This document shows positions 37,357 to 47,800 of a stretch of DNA of 64,000 nucleotides, piece after piece. Every line of letters begins with the position of its first letter. Position 1 is the stretch's first letter. A model generated the notes under the pieces. It was not told the DNA's origin. It made no database searches and worked only from the letters and a program-made list of their open reading frames with translations. The position numbers were made by a program, and so were the translations under genes. The stretch spans positions 2,195,001 to 2,259,000 of the forward strand of contig OZ025215.1 in assembly GCA_964019055.1 (NCBI GenBank), written 5' to 3'. This DNA comes from Anthopleura xanthogrammica (Eukaryota; Cnidaria; Anthozoa; Actiniaria; Actiniidae).

Positions 37357-37753
37357 AGCCTTGCAGTCGAGATGGAACGAATAGTGGCATACCTTTGGAG
37401 GTGTGTCACGGAAATTGCATTTTCACGTGATGTTCATTGTGACTTGAAAGACCAACTGCTGTGCTCGGTAGATGATCTGTTTTGATTAGACCTTTTTGCT
37501 ATAACGAAAATTTTCGACATTCTCAAAGTCTCGTGCTGTTGAAACAAAAGATGTGCAAATATTATTTTATGATTTTGTTATTTAGAAATAATAGTAGTAT
37601 TGGTAATGATAATTAGACTATTATAAATGTGGCATTGCTCGTGTGAAACGCTGATTCAGTCACGGTGAAATTGTGGTTTAAAGTGTGTTGTGTTGTTCAA
37701 GTTGGCGACTGCACTTTCCTTCCTTGTTAAAGTATATTGACACAAATCCACAC

Positions 37754-38030
37754 ATAGGATACACGCATCAAGAGTTCCGCACTGCTGCTCAATGCGCATG
37801 CTCAGGGGATTAAGAAGTGGGATAAAATTTGTAAAATATGCTATATTTTAGTTGTATCTTTCTTGTCAAGTACAATTTTCACTAAATATTCAAGATCGCG
37901 TACCGTTAAGCGAATTCTGAATCAAATATACCAAAAAAATTGCATATATAAAATATCATCCCACTTTTTATTCCCCTGAGCATACGCATTGAGCAGCAGC
38001 GCGGAACTCTTGATGCGTCTATACCATAGG
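37754..38030. mobile_element. Inverted-repeat element with ~55-bp ends, upstream of the receptor
   Basis: 'acgcatcaagagttccgc' with 'tgctgctcaatgcg' at the left and their complements at the right. It lies ~400 bp upstream of the receptor start codon, so it may fall in or near the promoter. Confidence 0.8.
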
Positions 38031-38189
38031 TGAATTATATAGGAAAACAAAGGCGCGCGCTAATCCTTAGTGCAGTTTCTAAACTTTTGATTTCTCGATC
38101 TTATTATAGAGAAGATTATCATTAACCATACATAATACGATCACCCGGTTATTACAGACAGTTTTGTAGATCCTAACGCAACACATATT

Positions 38190-38283
38190 CTCGGTTAAAT
38201 TTACCCGCTTAATACGGACACCCGGCTAATACGACCACTTTTGCCTGTCCCTTAGGTGGCCGTATTAACCGGGTTCCACTGTA
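38190..38283. mobile_element. DNA-transposon end (pogo/Tigger-like sequence)
   Basis: Repeated 'cggctaatacgaccac' and 'ccgtattaaccgggttccac' strings resemble the ends of pogo-type elements. The opposite end is only loosely matched near 38,135, so boundaries are uncertain. Confidence 0.4.
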
Positions 38284-38329
38284 TTATGATTATTGTTATC
38301 ATCCTCCTCTTCCTCCTCCTCCTCCTCCT

Positions 38330-38629
38330 CCGGTGATCATCATGATCATCAGGTAATGTCAGTGTGATAGACTGAGTAAATAGGCAGAGTGGCATGAAAT
38401 TTAACACGAAGTATTTCAAGCGTTGTTCGGTGTCACCATTCCTTCGTGGCTCGACAAAGTCATGATCATCATGATCATCATGATCATCCGGGGATCATCC
38501 GGTGATCATCATGATCATCAGGTAATGTCAGTGTGATAGACTGAGTAAATAGGCAGAGTGGCATAAAATTTAACACGAAGTATTTCAAGCGTTGTTCGGT
38601 GTCACCATTCCTTCGTGGCTCGACAAAGT
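38330..38629. repeat. Direct duplication (~130 bp, twice) with ATC-rich linker
   Basis: The segment from 'ccggtgatcatcatgatcat' to 'cgtggctcgacaaagt' occurs at 38,330-38,459 and 38,499-38,629 with one or two differences. A (TCC)n run precedes it. Confidence 0.9.
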
Positions 38630-38784
38630 TATTGTGTAGGTGTTCTATAGAGGTAATCTCACCACAGGAAGCCCAAGCAATGTTTTTTTACCTTATTAGA
38701 AAGGAATGTATGTGGAATTATATATTGTAAGAATAACTGAAGTAATTTCTGTAGTTTGCCTGTGTGTTCTTGTTAGTGCTCTTT

Positions 38785-38886
38785 GTCTCTATACGCAATT
38801 TGGAGCCAATCCGACGAGTTTTAGGCTTTTTTAGCAGGCCCGTAAAATGCCTAAAACTCGTCGGATTGGCTACAAATCGCGTACAG
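38785..38886. mobile_element. Hairpin element
   Basis: 'gccaatccgacgagttttag' and its perfect complement are 22 bp apart, with weaker outer pairing. Confidence 0.7.
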
Positions 38887-39023
38887 AAACCAACGCTTGG
38901 GAAACCTGCGGTCTGCAGAATTCTATTGTTCCAAACTATAATATTTCATAACAAGTCGGGCTGTACGCAGGCTATACTATTCATAGTTTTCTGATTCTTT
39001 CCAAAGGTGTCTCTTACTATACC

Positions 39024-39810
39024 ATGCATAAGGATTACGATCAGTTTTTTCACATACATATACCTGAATACCTAAATGCCTACTACAGAAACTTAATTTT
39101 ATGTCATTCTAAGTTTGGGTATCAACAACTGATCAACTTTTGGAGTCAACACAAGGGAAAAGATCTCAGAGTTTTAAAATACGGTGGCGGCGCAGTTGTT
39201 TCACGTCTCATAAGTGCCTGTCCTTACGTTAAAGATTTCGTTTTTGCTGACTATTTGGAGGTCAATCGTAAAAGACCCGAAATCATTTGATTGGAGACCA
39301 ACTTTTGAATTCATTATTCAAAAAGAGAAAAGGTCCACAAGAGGTTGCTGAAAGAGAAGACGAGTTACGACAAAAGATACGAGCTATTGTTCCATGTGCA
39401 TGATATCAAAGCAGAAATATCTTGGAAGTTCCACTGAGTTGATCTACAGGACAACTATATATGGCCCTCTGTATGATGTTGTAACTTCCACATTTTGCTT
39501 CGAGTTTGTTGTGGAAAACAGGCAGGAATACGAAAGTGCTTGGAGGAAGCTTGCAAAGCTGGTGAAGCCAGGAGGATATTTGCTGATGCTTGGTGCGTTG
39601 GAAGAAACCTATTACATGATTGGATCTAATAAGTTTTAAGCCTTTTACTTGAAGAGGGATTTGGTGGAAGAGAGTATGAAAGAAGCAGGTCTCAAGGAAG
39701 TCAAGATCGACTTGGCATCTTCCTATGGAAAAGATGAGATTTCTAAAACAGTAGATGCCAAGGATCTATTCTTTGTGATTGGTCGTGTTTGCATGATTAC
39801 TCTTTACTAG
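39024..39810 (+). pseudogene. NNMT-family methyltransferase pseudogene
   Basis: Clear copy of the intact gene at 41,857-42,651, in the opposite orientation. It keeps GYQQLINFWSQHKGKDLRVL, the altered SAM loop KYGGGAVVSR, and the late GGYLLMLGALEETYYM block. It is broken by a ~22-base deletion near 39,270 (after EVNRK), by frame changes around 39,330-39,440, and by an in-frame stop after 'GSNKF' at about 39,637. The remaining C-terminus (DLVEESMKEAGLKEV..) is readable downstream of that stop. It has no introns. Confidence 0.88.
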
Positions 39811-41453
39811 CAATAATTACTGCATGCTATACCTGTAAAAAAAACACTTGAAAATACTTTTAATCAAATTCTGTCTTTTTTAATTCAGTACAACACAAAT
39901 TTGGATTTCTGGTGATTTTTTCCGACCGATTAATTCCGACCTTTCCTTCCTCGCATCCGTTTTGCCCATGGTTCTAAGTGAAGGTAGAGAATGATATACG
40001 ATTTTTCATTTAGATCGATCACGATGCAATTCTTTTCCCTCTAAGACATGGAGAACACCATGTTCCAACCTATAACTTTCAGAAGACCTAGATCTTTCTG
40101 GATAATTGCGCCATCTTGCGGTTAGGATTTTGAATGTTACACTAAGCAATTTTCTATTGTGAATCCTACGAGTAATTTTAGATCAAGAGAACAAACCTTG
40201 GATGTCATTTCACATTTCATAGTCAAAATGTTTGACCTTCAATGAAAATTAATATATAAGTAATCAACCCGATGAAAAATAAAGTCTGTAACACTATTAT
40301 CAAGGTCTTGAACCATGAGGATGCCAATCATACTTTAGAGTTCATCAATTTCTGGAGTCCTGCATCAATAGACCCTTATGGCATCTACGACGCCAAACGA
40401 GGAGTCTGAGCATGTCCTAGATGTCATGTGTGACAATCGCTCACTCCTGCTTTACACTGTAATCAATCTGTATCGGAGTGGCTACGGTCACAACAACTAC
40501 TGCTTTTCCTTTGTGATATAGCACATCAGACGGCCATCTTCAGGAATTTCTTCAAAATTTCTCTTACAGAAAAAATCTCACCTCAAAAGTCTAGCTGTTG
40601 AGCATTCACCCACTCACAAAGTAGTTCATATGGTTGTACCAAAGAAAAGAAATGTTCTGCAAATTTTTTACCCCTTTTATCAATCCTTTATTTTTTATGT
40701 GCCTTTGGTAACCAGTGTGGATGTTGTGGCAGTATATCCCCAAGATATCCATTTATTGCTATTTTGCTAGCTTACGTAATGAAACTAACTATACAATAGC
40801 TTACAAAAAAATATTTGTATTTTGGAAAATAGATTAGTATAAGAAAAACGCATCTTTCTCAGAGAGTTTAAAGTTATGATGTTCCCGCTAACAAATAGCG
40901 TTGCATTACGCGTGTTAAGTTACTCCTCATCTTGATCTTTAGTGCACAGCGATGCGACAGCCAATTGCTGACGAAATATCTAAGCTTCATTACTTTATCC
41001 TGCTCGTCTAACTTCAAGTTCTTGTGGTCAGCTTCAAAGTCTTGTTTGTCTATTATTTTGTAGTTTGTCTCCGTATAGTTTCTATTTGAGATCGATTGGG
41101 GCAACCCGTTCCAAAATTGCTCAATTATATCTCTTAGTAAGTAGTTTGAGCGTTCCGATAAAAAAAGATAAAGACAATTGTAGGCCACATGCCTACAGAC
41201 AAAATACCTCGATCACAAAAACCCTAAGTAGTTCTTTATCGACGAAGGAATGATGCAATGGCGACCGAGCAGACCGAGCAAAGACAAATACCTAGTGCTC
41301 AATTTTATTATGTAATTTATTCTGTCAACATGTATCCAATCATATTTGAGAAATAGACAAACCAAAACTCCATTGGACAGACAATTGCTATGGTTACGAG
41401 TTTTGTCCAATCATGATCGCGACGGGGAAAAGGAAAAACCATGGCAACCCAGT
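39811..41453. other. Intergenic stretch, no gene recognised
   Basis: AT-rich sequence between the two methyltransferase copies. The only longer open frame (minus, 40,874-41,188) matches no family I know and is listed among the rejected items. Confidence 0.4.
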
Positions 41454-41743
41454 AATTAGAAATGTTTAATGTGACACATGCGTTGAGTGGACTCAAAATG
41501 TTTCATCACGTCACGCTAGAGTGATGCTGTAAGATATTTGCTTTATAGGAAAAAGGAGTTTAGTATCAAATTTGTCACATTTATAATAGTAAAATTGCAA
41601 ACGGTTTCGTAAAGATTGCCCATAAACATTCGAGGATATGAATTTTTGAAACTATACATTTTTATAGCCGGAATTTTTTGGCAAGTAATTTTAATTTTAT
41701 CGTGGATATAACACGAGGCGTAGTGTTCTATAGACTACTTAAG
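41454..41743. repeat. Dispersed repeat, left copy flanking the NNMT-like gene
   Basis: From 'gtgacacatgcgttgagtgg' to 'cacgaggcgtagtgttctat'. It is nearly identical to 43,091-43,388 in the same orientation; a further short piece is at 43,650-43,685. Confidence 0.85.
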
Positions 41744-41856
41744 AGGGAAATCCAGAATTTCCAATATTGTTACGTTCGTGCGTGAAAATTTTCAATTTCT
41801 TCAGGAAACGTTCTTAAAAATAAACTTGTTAACTTTGTTAAAAACTACAATTTTAG

Positions 41857-42651
41857 CTATAAAACACGACCAGAACAAAAGAAACTATCTCCTAAATCTG
41901 TTTCATGCTGTAAATCTTCTACTTCTTGGGCAGACCCATAGGAAGATGCTAAATTGATCTGGATTTCCTTGAGGCCTGCTTCTTTCATACTCTCTTCCAC
42001 CAAATCCTTCGTCAAGTGAAAGGTGTAAAACTTATTAGATCCAACCATGTAATAGGTTTCTTCCAGGTCGCCAAGCATCAGCAAATATCCTCCTGGCTTC
42101 ACAAGGTTTGCGAGCTTTCTCCAAGCCTTTTTGTAGTCTTGTTTGTTTTCCAAAACACATTCAATACAAAAAGCTGTAGCTACGACATCATACGGAGGAG
42201 AATACTTGTCCTGTAGGCCAACTGGAACTTCCAAGATCTTTTCTGCTCTGATATCACATGGAACAATGGCTCGTATCTTTTGTCGTATCTCATCTTCTTT
42301 TCCAGCAACCTCTTCTGGTTCTTTTCCCTCCAACTCTTGAATAATGAAATCAAAAGTTGGTCTCCAATTAAATGATTTCGGGTCTTTATCAATCCATGCC
42401 TGAACAGCTTTACGATTGGCCTCCAAATAGTCAGCATAAATGAAATCTTTAACGTAAGGACAAGCGCTGACGAATCGCGAAACAACTGGGCCACCACCGT
42501 ATTCTAAAACTCTGAGATCTTTTCCCTTGTGTTGACTCCAAAAGTTAATCAGTTGTTGATACCCAAACTTCATCTCTTTAGGCTTCGTGTAGTAGGTACT
42601 CAGGTATTCATCTGGGTGAAAAAAACGATCGAAATCCAAGGTGGAAGACAT
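41857..42651 (-). CDS. NNMT/PNMT/INMT-family SAM methyltransferase, single exon
   Basis: 264 residues, the same length as vertebrate nicotinamide N-methyltransferase. The family transfers a methyl group from SAM to small amines such as nicotinamide, indolethylamine and phenylethanolamine in the cytosol. Seen here: an N-terminal FDRFFHPDEYLSTYY block, SAM motif I as LEYGGGP (48-54) and the Asp of the next strand in YADYLEANRKA. Later come CDI near 132 and the C-terminal GGYLLMLGDLEETYYMVGS block, typical of the family and part of the acceptor pocket. The substrate cannot be told from sequence. There are no introns, whereas vertebrate genes have three exons, which suggests an old retrocopy (inference). 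A broken inverted copy lies at 39,024-39,810. The gene sits between two direct copies of a ~290-bp repeat. Confidence 0.9.
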   Translation of the reverse strand: MSSTLDFDRFFHPDEYLSTYYTKPKEMKFGYQQLINFWSQHKGKDLRVLEYGGGPVVSRFVSACPYVKDFIYADYLEANRKAVQAWIDKDPKSFNWRPTFDFIIQELEGKEPEEVAGKEDEIRQKIRAIVPCDIRAEKILEVPVGLQDKYSPPYDVVATAFCIECVLENKQDYKKAWRKLANLVKPGGYLLMLGDLEETYYMVGSNKFYTFHLTKDLVEESMKEAGLKEIQINLASSYGSAQEVEDLQHETDLGDSFFCSGRVL

Positions 42652-43090
42652 CTTTGAAAAGGCTTCTGAAGCTTAGCTTGTTTTCATGAATATTCAGATT
42701 ACATCTGTACATGGCCTTGGGGTAAAAACTAAATTCAAGCCTTCACATTAAATAGTAACCTCCTACGCAGACGTTGTAAGGGTTCTTTGTAAATTTTCGA
42801 CACTTTTGAAGGCTTGTATCTCTGCTTCTTTTCATTCAATCATGTTCAAATTTGCCAGACTTACTAATCTTGAGATGCTTTATCAGATATCAAAACTTGT
42901 TTGCTAATTAGATTGCTCGTTTCCAAAGTGGCCAATATAATAGCTGTTTGTCGGTCCTTGAGCCGTTTTAAAGTATTTGCTTTATCAAGAAAAATTATAA
43001 CGAACTGGTTACTGAATTTTATCAGATTATTTTGCGCGTTTTCCCCCCTCCAATGGGAATTAAACTCCGAAGCTTCGTAATAATTTTTGG

Positions 43091-43388
43091 TAAATTAGAA
43101 ATCATTAATGTGACACATGCGTTGAGTGGACTCAAAACGCTTCATCACGCTAGAGTGATACTGTAAAATATTTGCTTTATAGGAAAAAGGAGTTTAGTAT
43201 CAAATTTGTCACATTTATAATAGTAAAATTGCAAACGGTTTCGTAAAGATTGCCTACAAACATACGAGGATATGAATTTTTAAAACTATATTTTTATAGC
43301 CGGAATTTTTTGGCAAATAATTGTTAAGTGTCTACTTAAGTGTTTTATCGTGGATATAACACGAGGCGTAGTGTTCTATAGACTACTT
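43091..43388. repeat. Dispersed repeat, right copy flanking the NNMT-like gene
   Basis: Same sequence and orientation as 41,454-41,743, with a few substitutions and a short insertion near 43,325. Confidence 0.85.
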
Positions 43389-44290
43389 ATAAAACTCATG
43401 AATAATTAATAAGGAAAACACAATAGAAATCACTCCGTGGAGGAGGTTATATATCTGATACAAAATCGTCCTGATTTGCATAAACTTTAACTCCAATTTT
43501 CTCAGCCAAATTCAATTTTATCTTTAAAATTTTAGTAGAACATGAATGTATACATCTAGATGTTTCATAAGTAGTTCAATAAGGTTGTAGATCGTGTTTT
43601 ATCAGGTCTAAAACCTGATAAAATACTCCTACTCGTTTATTAAACAGTACATAACACGAGGCGTAGTGTTCTAGAGACTACTTATCATATTCATTACTAA
43701 TTCATTAGGGTGAGACCCAATGAAATATCACGAATGAGGTCACATGAGAACACTGTAAACCCCATACAGCTCAGCTAGACACTAGAGAAAAACGTTTGCG
43801 CATGCGTGGCTTTCAGCACGCTTTTCAAGAATTTATAGAGTTTTAGTGAGAAAATAAATGCTTGTTTTCTCCGAGTATACACAAAATTTCGTGGGTATAC
43901 TTTTGTGAGACCAAGATAATGTGTTAATAAAGACAATATGAAAGAATTAGCCTTAAGTTTCAAGAACTGATCTTAAGTTTTGGCATTTCGTAAAGACTAT
44001 TCTTCAGGCAAGTGTGAAAGTCAAATTTGAATATTTTTACAATAGCACGAAGACGCTTTCGACTAATTTGCATACGGACTTAGAGCATGCGCAGACGTTT
44101 TTCACGCGTGTCGCTCAGCTATTTAATTAGTATTCTGTATCAGATATAGAATAATAATTAACCTGTGGGTCTGGCTTAAGGAACGGATGGTTTCCCAGAG
44201 CCTTTTCAAAAGCTAGTCTCACCAAATAGATCAAAAACATTGCATCTTGCTTTGGTAAGCTAAACACAGTAATCAATGTGTTACAGTGGC
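43389..44290. other. Intergenic stretch, no gene recognised
   Basis: It holds the transposon-end sequence 'aataaggaaaacacaataga' (also at 14,280) and pieces of the 41,454 repeat. No coding signal is visible. Confidence 0.4.
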
Positions 44291-44800
44291 TCATATTTTA
44301 ATTGATGTTATTAATTCATGGCCAACGGTATGTGAATGGTAGTTTATGCAGTTGGTTTTATACCTTGCCAGCGGTAGTTCAGCTTTAGTCTATTTGATTG
44401 GTTCATATATTCATGGTCAGCAGTTGTTCAATAATCATTTAATTGATGTTATTAATTCATGACCATCGGAATTTCAGTGCTAGTTATTTTAATCGGTATT
44501 ATATATTCTTGACCAGCGGTAGTGGTTGCCTAATTGATTGATTAAAATATTCAAAGTCAGCGGTAGTTCAATGGTGTTTAATTATTTAACTAATGTTATT
44601 AATTCATGGCCAGCGGAATTTCAGTGCTAGTCAAGTTATATGATAATTCATTGGTTTATCAATATCTATATTCATGGTAAGCGGTGGCGTAGTTCGGTGG
44701 TAGTTTATTTGTTGATTGATTGATATTCATTCATGATGGTCAGCGGTAGTTTATTAATAGTTTATTGTTTATCTTATTATTATATATTCATAGTCAGAGG
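44291..44800. repeat. Degenerate tandem repeat 3' of the lipase gene
   Basis: Loosely repeating 'attaattcatggccagcggt' plus 'agttcagtgctagtttattt' units, in tracts of roughly 60-90 bases. It starts directly below the lipase stop codon and contains a TTTATT (AATAAA on the minus strand) at 44,761-44,766, about 42 bases beyond the stop, a likely poly(A) signal. Confidence 0.65.
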
Positions 44801-44807
44801 TAGTTCC

Positions 44808-47800
44808 TCAGCAAGGTAGTACTCCTTGCTTAAGCTTCCTTACTCCACCTGCACTGGACAGCCAAGCGTTAAAACAAGCAGTGTATCTGACAATACATAA
44901 AAATAGTAAGATTTGAGTTTTTCTTCCTTCCTTTTTCCTTTCTTCTTTCTTCTCTTCCTCCTTCCCTCCCACCCTGCCTTCCTTCCTCCCTCCCTCCCTC
45001 TCTCCGTTCCTTCATTCCTTCCTTTTATCGTCTCTTCCTTGTTATAGTTGATTAATCTACTCGATGTGCCCTTGCCATGAGAGTTTTCTCCGTGTTCTCA
45101 GTCCGTAAAAATCAAGACGTGATAGTTGTATGCATAGAATGCTGAATGTTTAAGTAGTATATGTGAGTAAATGTAGACAAAAATCGGAAACCAAGTGATG
45201 ATAATAATAAAAATTGTTCACTAACGATAAACAAGGAATTCGAATAATAAAATTTTACTTACGCGATGGTCGACCCCTCGAACTTGATGACAACTCTCTC
45301 CAGGTACCACTTGGTGATGATCGGGATTCCGTTATGTCTTACATCAATCTTGGTTAGCATACCAAGGTCCTGGGTAACTGGGGCAATAAATGCTTCCATC
45401 GTACCATCGTTTACATCACGCCTACATTCACATAATAATGAAATGAACCAAAACCGTATATACTGTATTTACTCGATTAAGCGCCGCATTCATTTACAAT
45501 AACACGGCGCTTATTCGAGGCATCATTAGCCTAAATAGTCCCCTTCACAGTACCCTGCGCCATCTTGAAAGGTAGCCGTGCCTTTGCATCGAAGCGAGAA
45601 GAACGCTCATCTCGCAATGATAGAGACATGCAGATAATTGTCTAACGTGTTAAAAAAGGTCAGCTCTCTATCACTGCAGGCTCACCGTTCGTCTCGCTTC
45701 AATGCAAAGGCACGGCACTTTCGAGATGTCACAGGGAAATGTGAAGGGGATCCAAGGAGGCTGACAAACTATACAAGTTTGGTAAGAAACAGTATAAACC
45801 AACCTTAACTTATTGACCTGTATTACGATTTTTGTTAGTTCGAAATGGGCGTACTTCGTTGCGCCCCCATCTAACTCTCCAGAAATTTTGAAATTTGCAA
45901 TGTTCCGTTTTAAGGAGCGCCGCCTTCAAATAAGCGCAGCCCCCGAGTAAGCGCCGAAGCCGATACACTAGAAATTTAAAGAGCGCCAAAGGCGGTATAG
46001 ATCGCGTAAATACGTTACTGTTCTTCTCCATTTTGTCCCCTTGTAAATAAGCTGTGACGTCGGACTTACTTTTTGAATCGGATGACGCCACTGTTGCCAT
46101 TCGAACCATATATGGTAATGTGGATAGCAGACGTGATTCCAGCGAACCAACCATGGCCGGTTTTGAAGGTCACCTGATAGTGGAGAGCTGCGGCAAGAAA
46201 ATGGATAGAGAAAAATGTTACAAAAAATCTGGCTTCTACAAGAAAAATACGTAAAAAAGTTTTTAAATCACAATTTTTTACCCCAACCTAATGGTGATTT
46301 CAATTCTGGAAAGAAAAAAACGGGAGCTCCAAGGTCATTTTTCAGATATACAGCTATTTCAAAAAAGGTTGGTGAAAGTTGTGCATGTCGTATGGTGCAT
46401 GTTGCGTATCAAACCCGAAATGCACTGTGGGTGATGTGAATGAAATCACGAAAGGTCACAACATCATGGGATTTCTCTAAACTTTGTCTGCACACGTTTT
46501 TCCAGAATATTTTTTTGTGTGCTGAATTAATAAGTTACATATGAATATAATGACATTTCAAGCTTGGTAAACAACATGAAACAAAACCGTCATCAACCGT
46601 TTTTGAAATAGCTTTATTTACGAATAAACACAAGCTTATCAACAAGTGTTTGAAGAAAAAAAGCGAAACCAAACTTTCTTCTTGAGAATTCTAAACAATG
46701 AAAGAGTATTTTGATATATTTCTACTTACAACAGAATGGCGTTTTCTCATTGGTGTACAGATAATGTTTCCCTACGGCTTTTCCCCTAGCTGCCTCGGCG
46801 CCGAACCCCATGCTAGGACACTCTTCACTCTGACACTTGAAACAGAAACCACGTTCAAAGTCATACATGCTCTTGCAGGGGAAAGCCCGCATAGGACAGC
46901 TGGTACCAACGGCAAGCACTGATTGGTAGTAGTACTCTGGGGCTCGCATGTGATCACAAATGACGTAATCAACAGGACCTGATAGAGACATAAATTATAG
47001 AACTCTTAAGTGTAATCACATAAGAAACATAAAGCTTAAAATTTACGAGACCCACACAGCCCAAGAGGCCTGGATTTTGCCTTCTGTCAATTAAAATAAA
47101 TAATATAGTTCATTTGCATGATGGCGTCATTTTACAACCGAGCTGCGCACAAAAAGCTTGTGAATTTTCTTTCTTATGAACCTTTCTCACGCGGCAGCCA
47201 TGTTGATTGGAACAAATGACCCCTTTCACGTGACGTCAAAGCAGCTCAATTTGGAGGACAAAACAAAAGAATTTCATTCTCATGAGAATTGGAACCTATT
47301 GCTTTGTCCTCCAAATTGAGCTGCATTCCGACGTAAGCCATTCAAGGATTGAGCAAAAAAACTGGGTCGAGATCGCATTGTAGTGCATCGTGGGACTGTT
47401 TTAGGGGACATATTTCGTAGATGGCGTTTATGTTTCCCCTGAAACAGTGCCACGATGCAATGCAATGCCCACTCGACCCATTTTTATCCTCAACCTCGTA
47501 ATGGTTGATAATAGACCATTTCACGGTTGTCGTCGCTCAACCTCAGCCTCGATAGTGTGTAATATATTCTTTAGAATTTGACTACAGCTCACGGTAATTT
47601 AAGGAATGTACACATTATCAAACAATAGACCATTTCACGGTTGTCGTCGATCAACCTCAGCCTCGATAGTGTGTAATATATTCTTTAGAATTTGACTACA
47701 GCTCACGGTAATTTAAGGAATGTACACATTATCAAACAATAGACCATTTTCGAGATGTACGAGCGCTTTCAAAAATATCTATTGAAACACTTAAAACTTC

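Noticed and set aside
40874..41188. Minus-strand open frame of 104 codons between the methyltransferase copies
   Set aside because: No recognised family, no splice partners or neighbours that support it. The amino-acid mix is protein-like, so it could be a decayed exon, but I cannot support a gene.
44161..44225. Possible extra lipase exon upstream of a 'gttaat' donor
   Set aside because: The lipase frame ends properly at 44,808 with the expected PLAT C-terminus, and this stretch has no lipase similarity.
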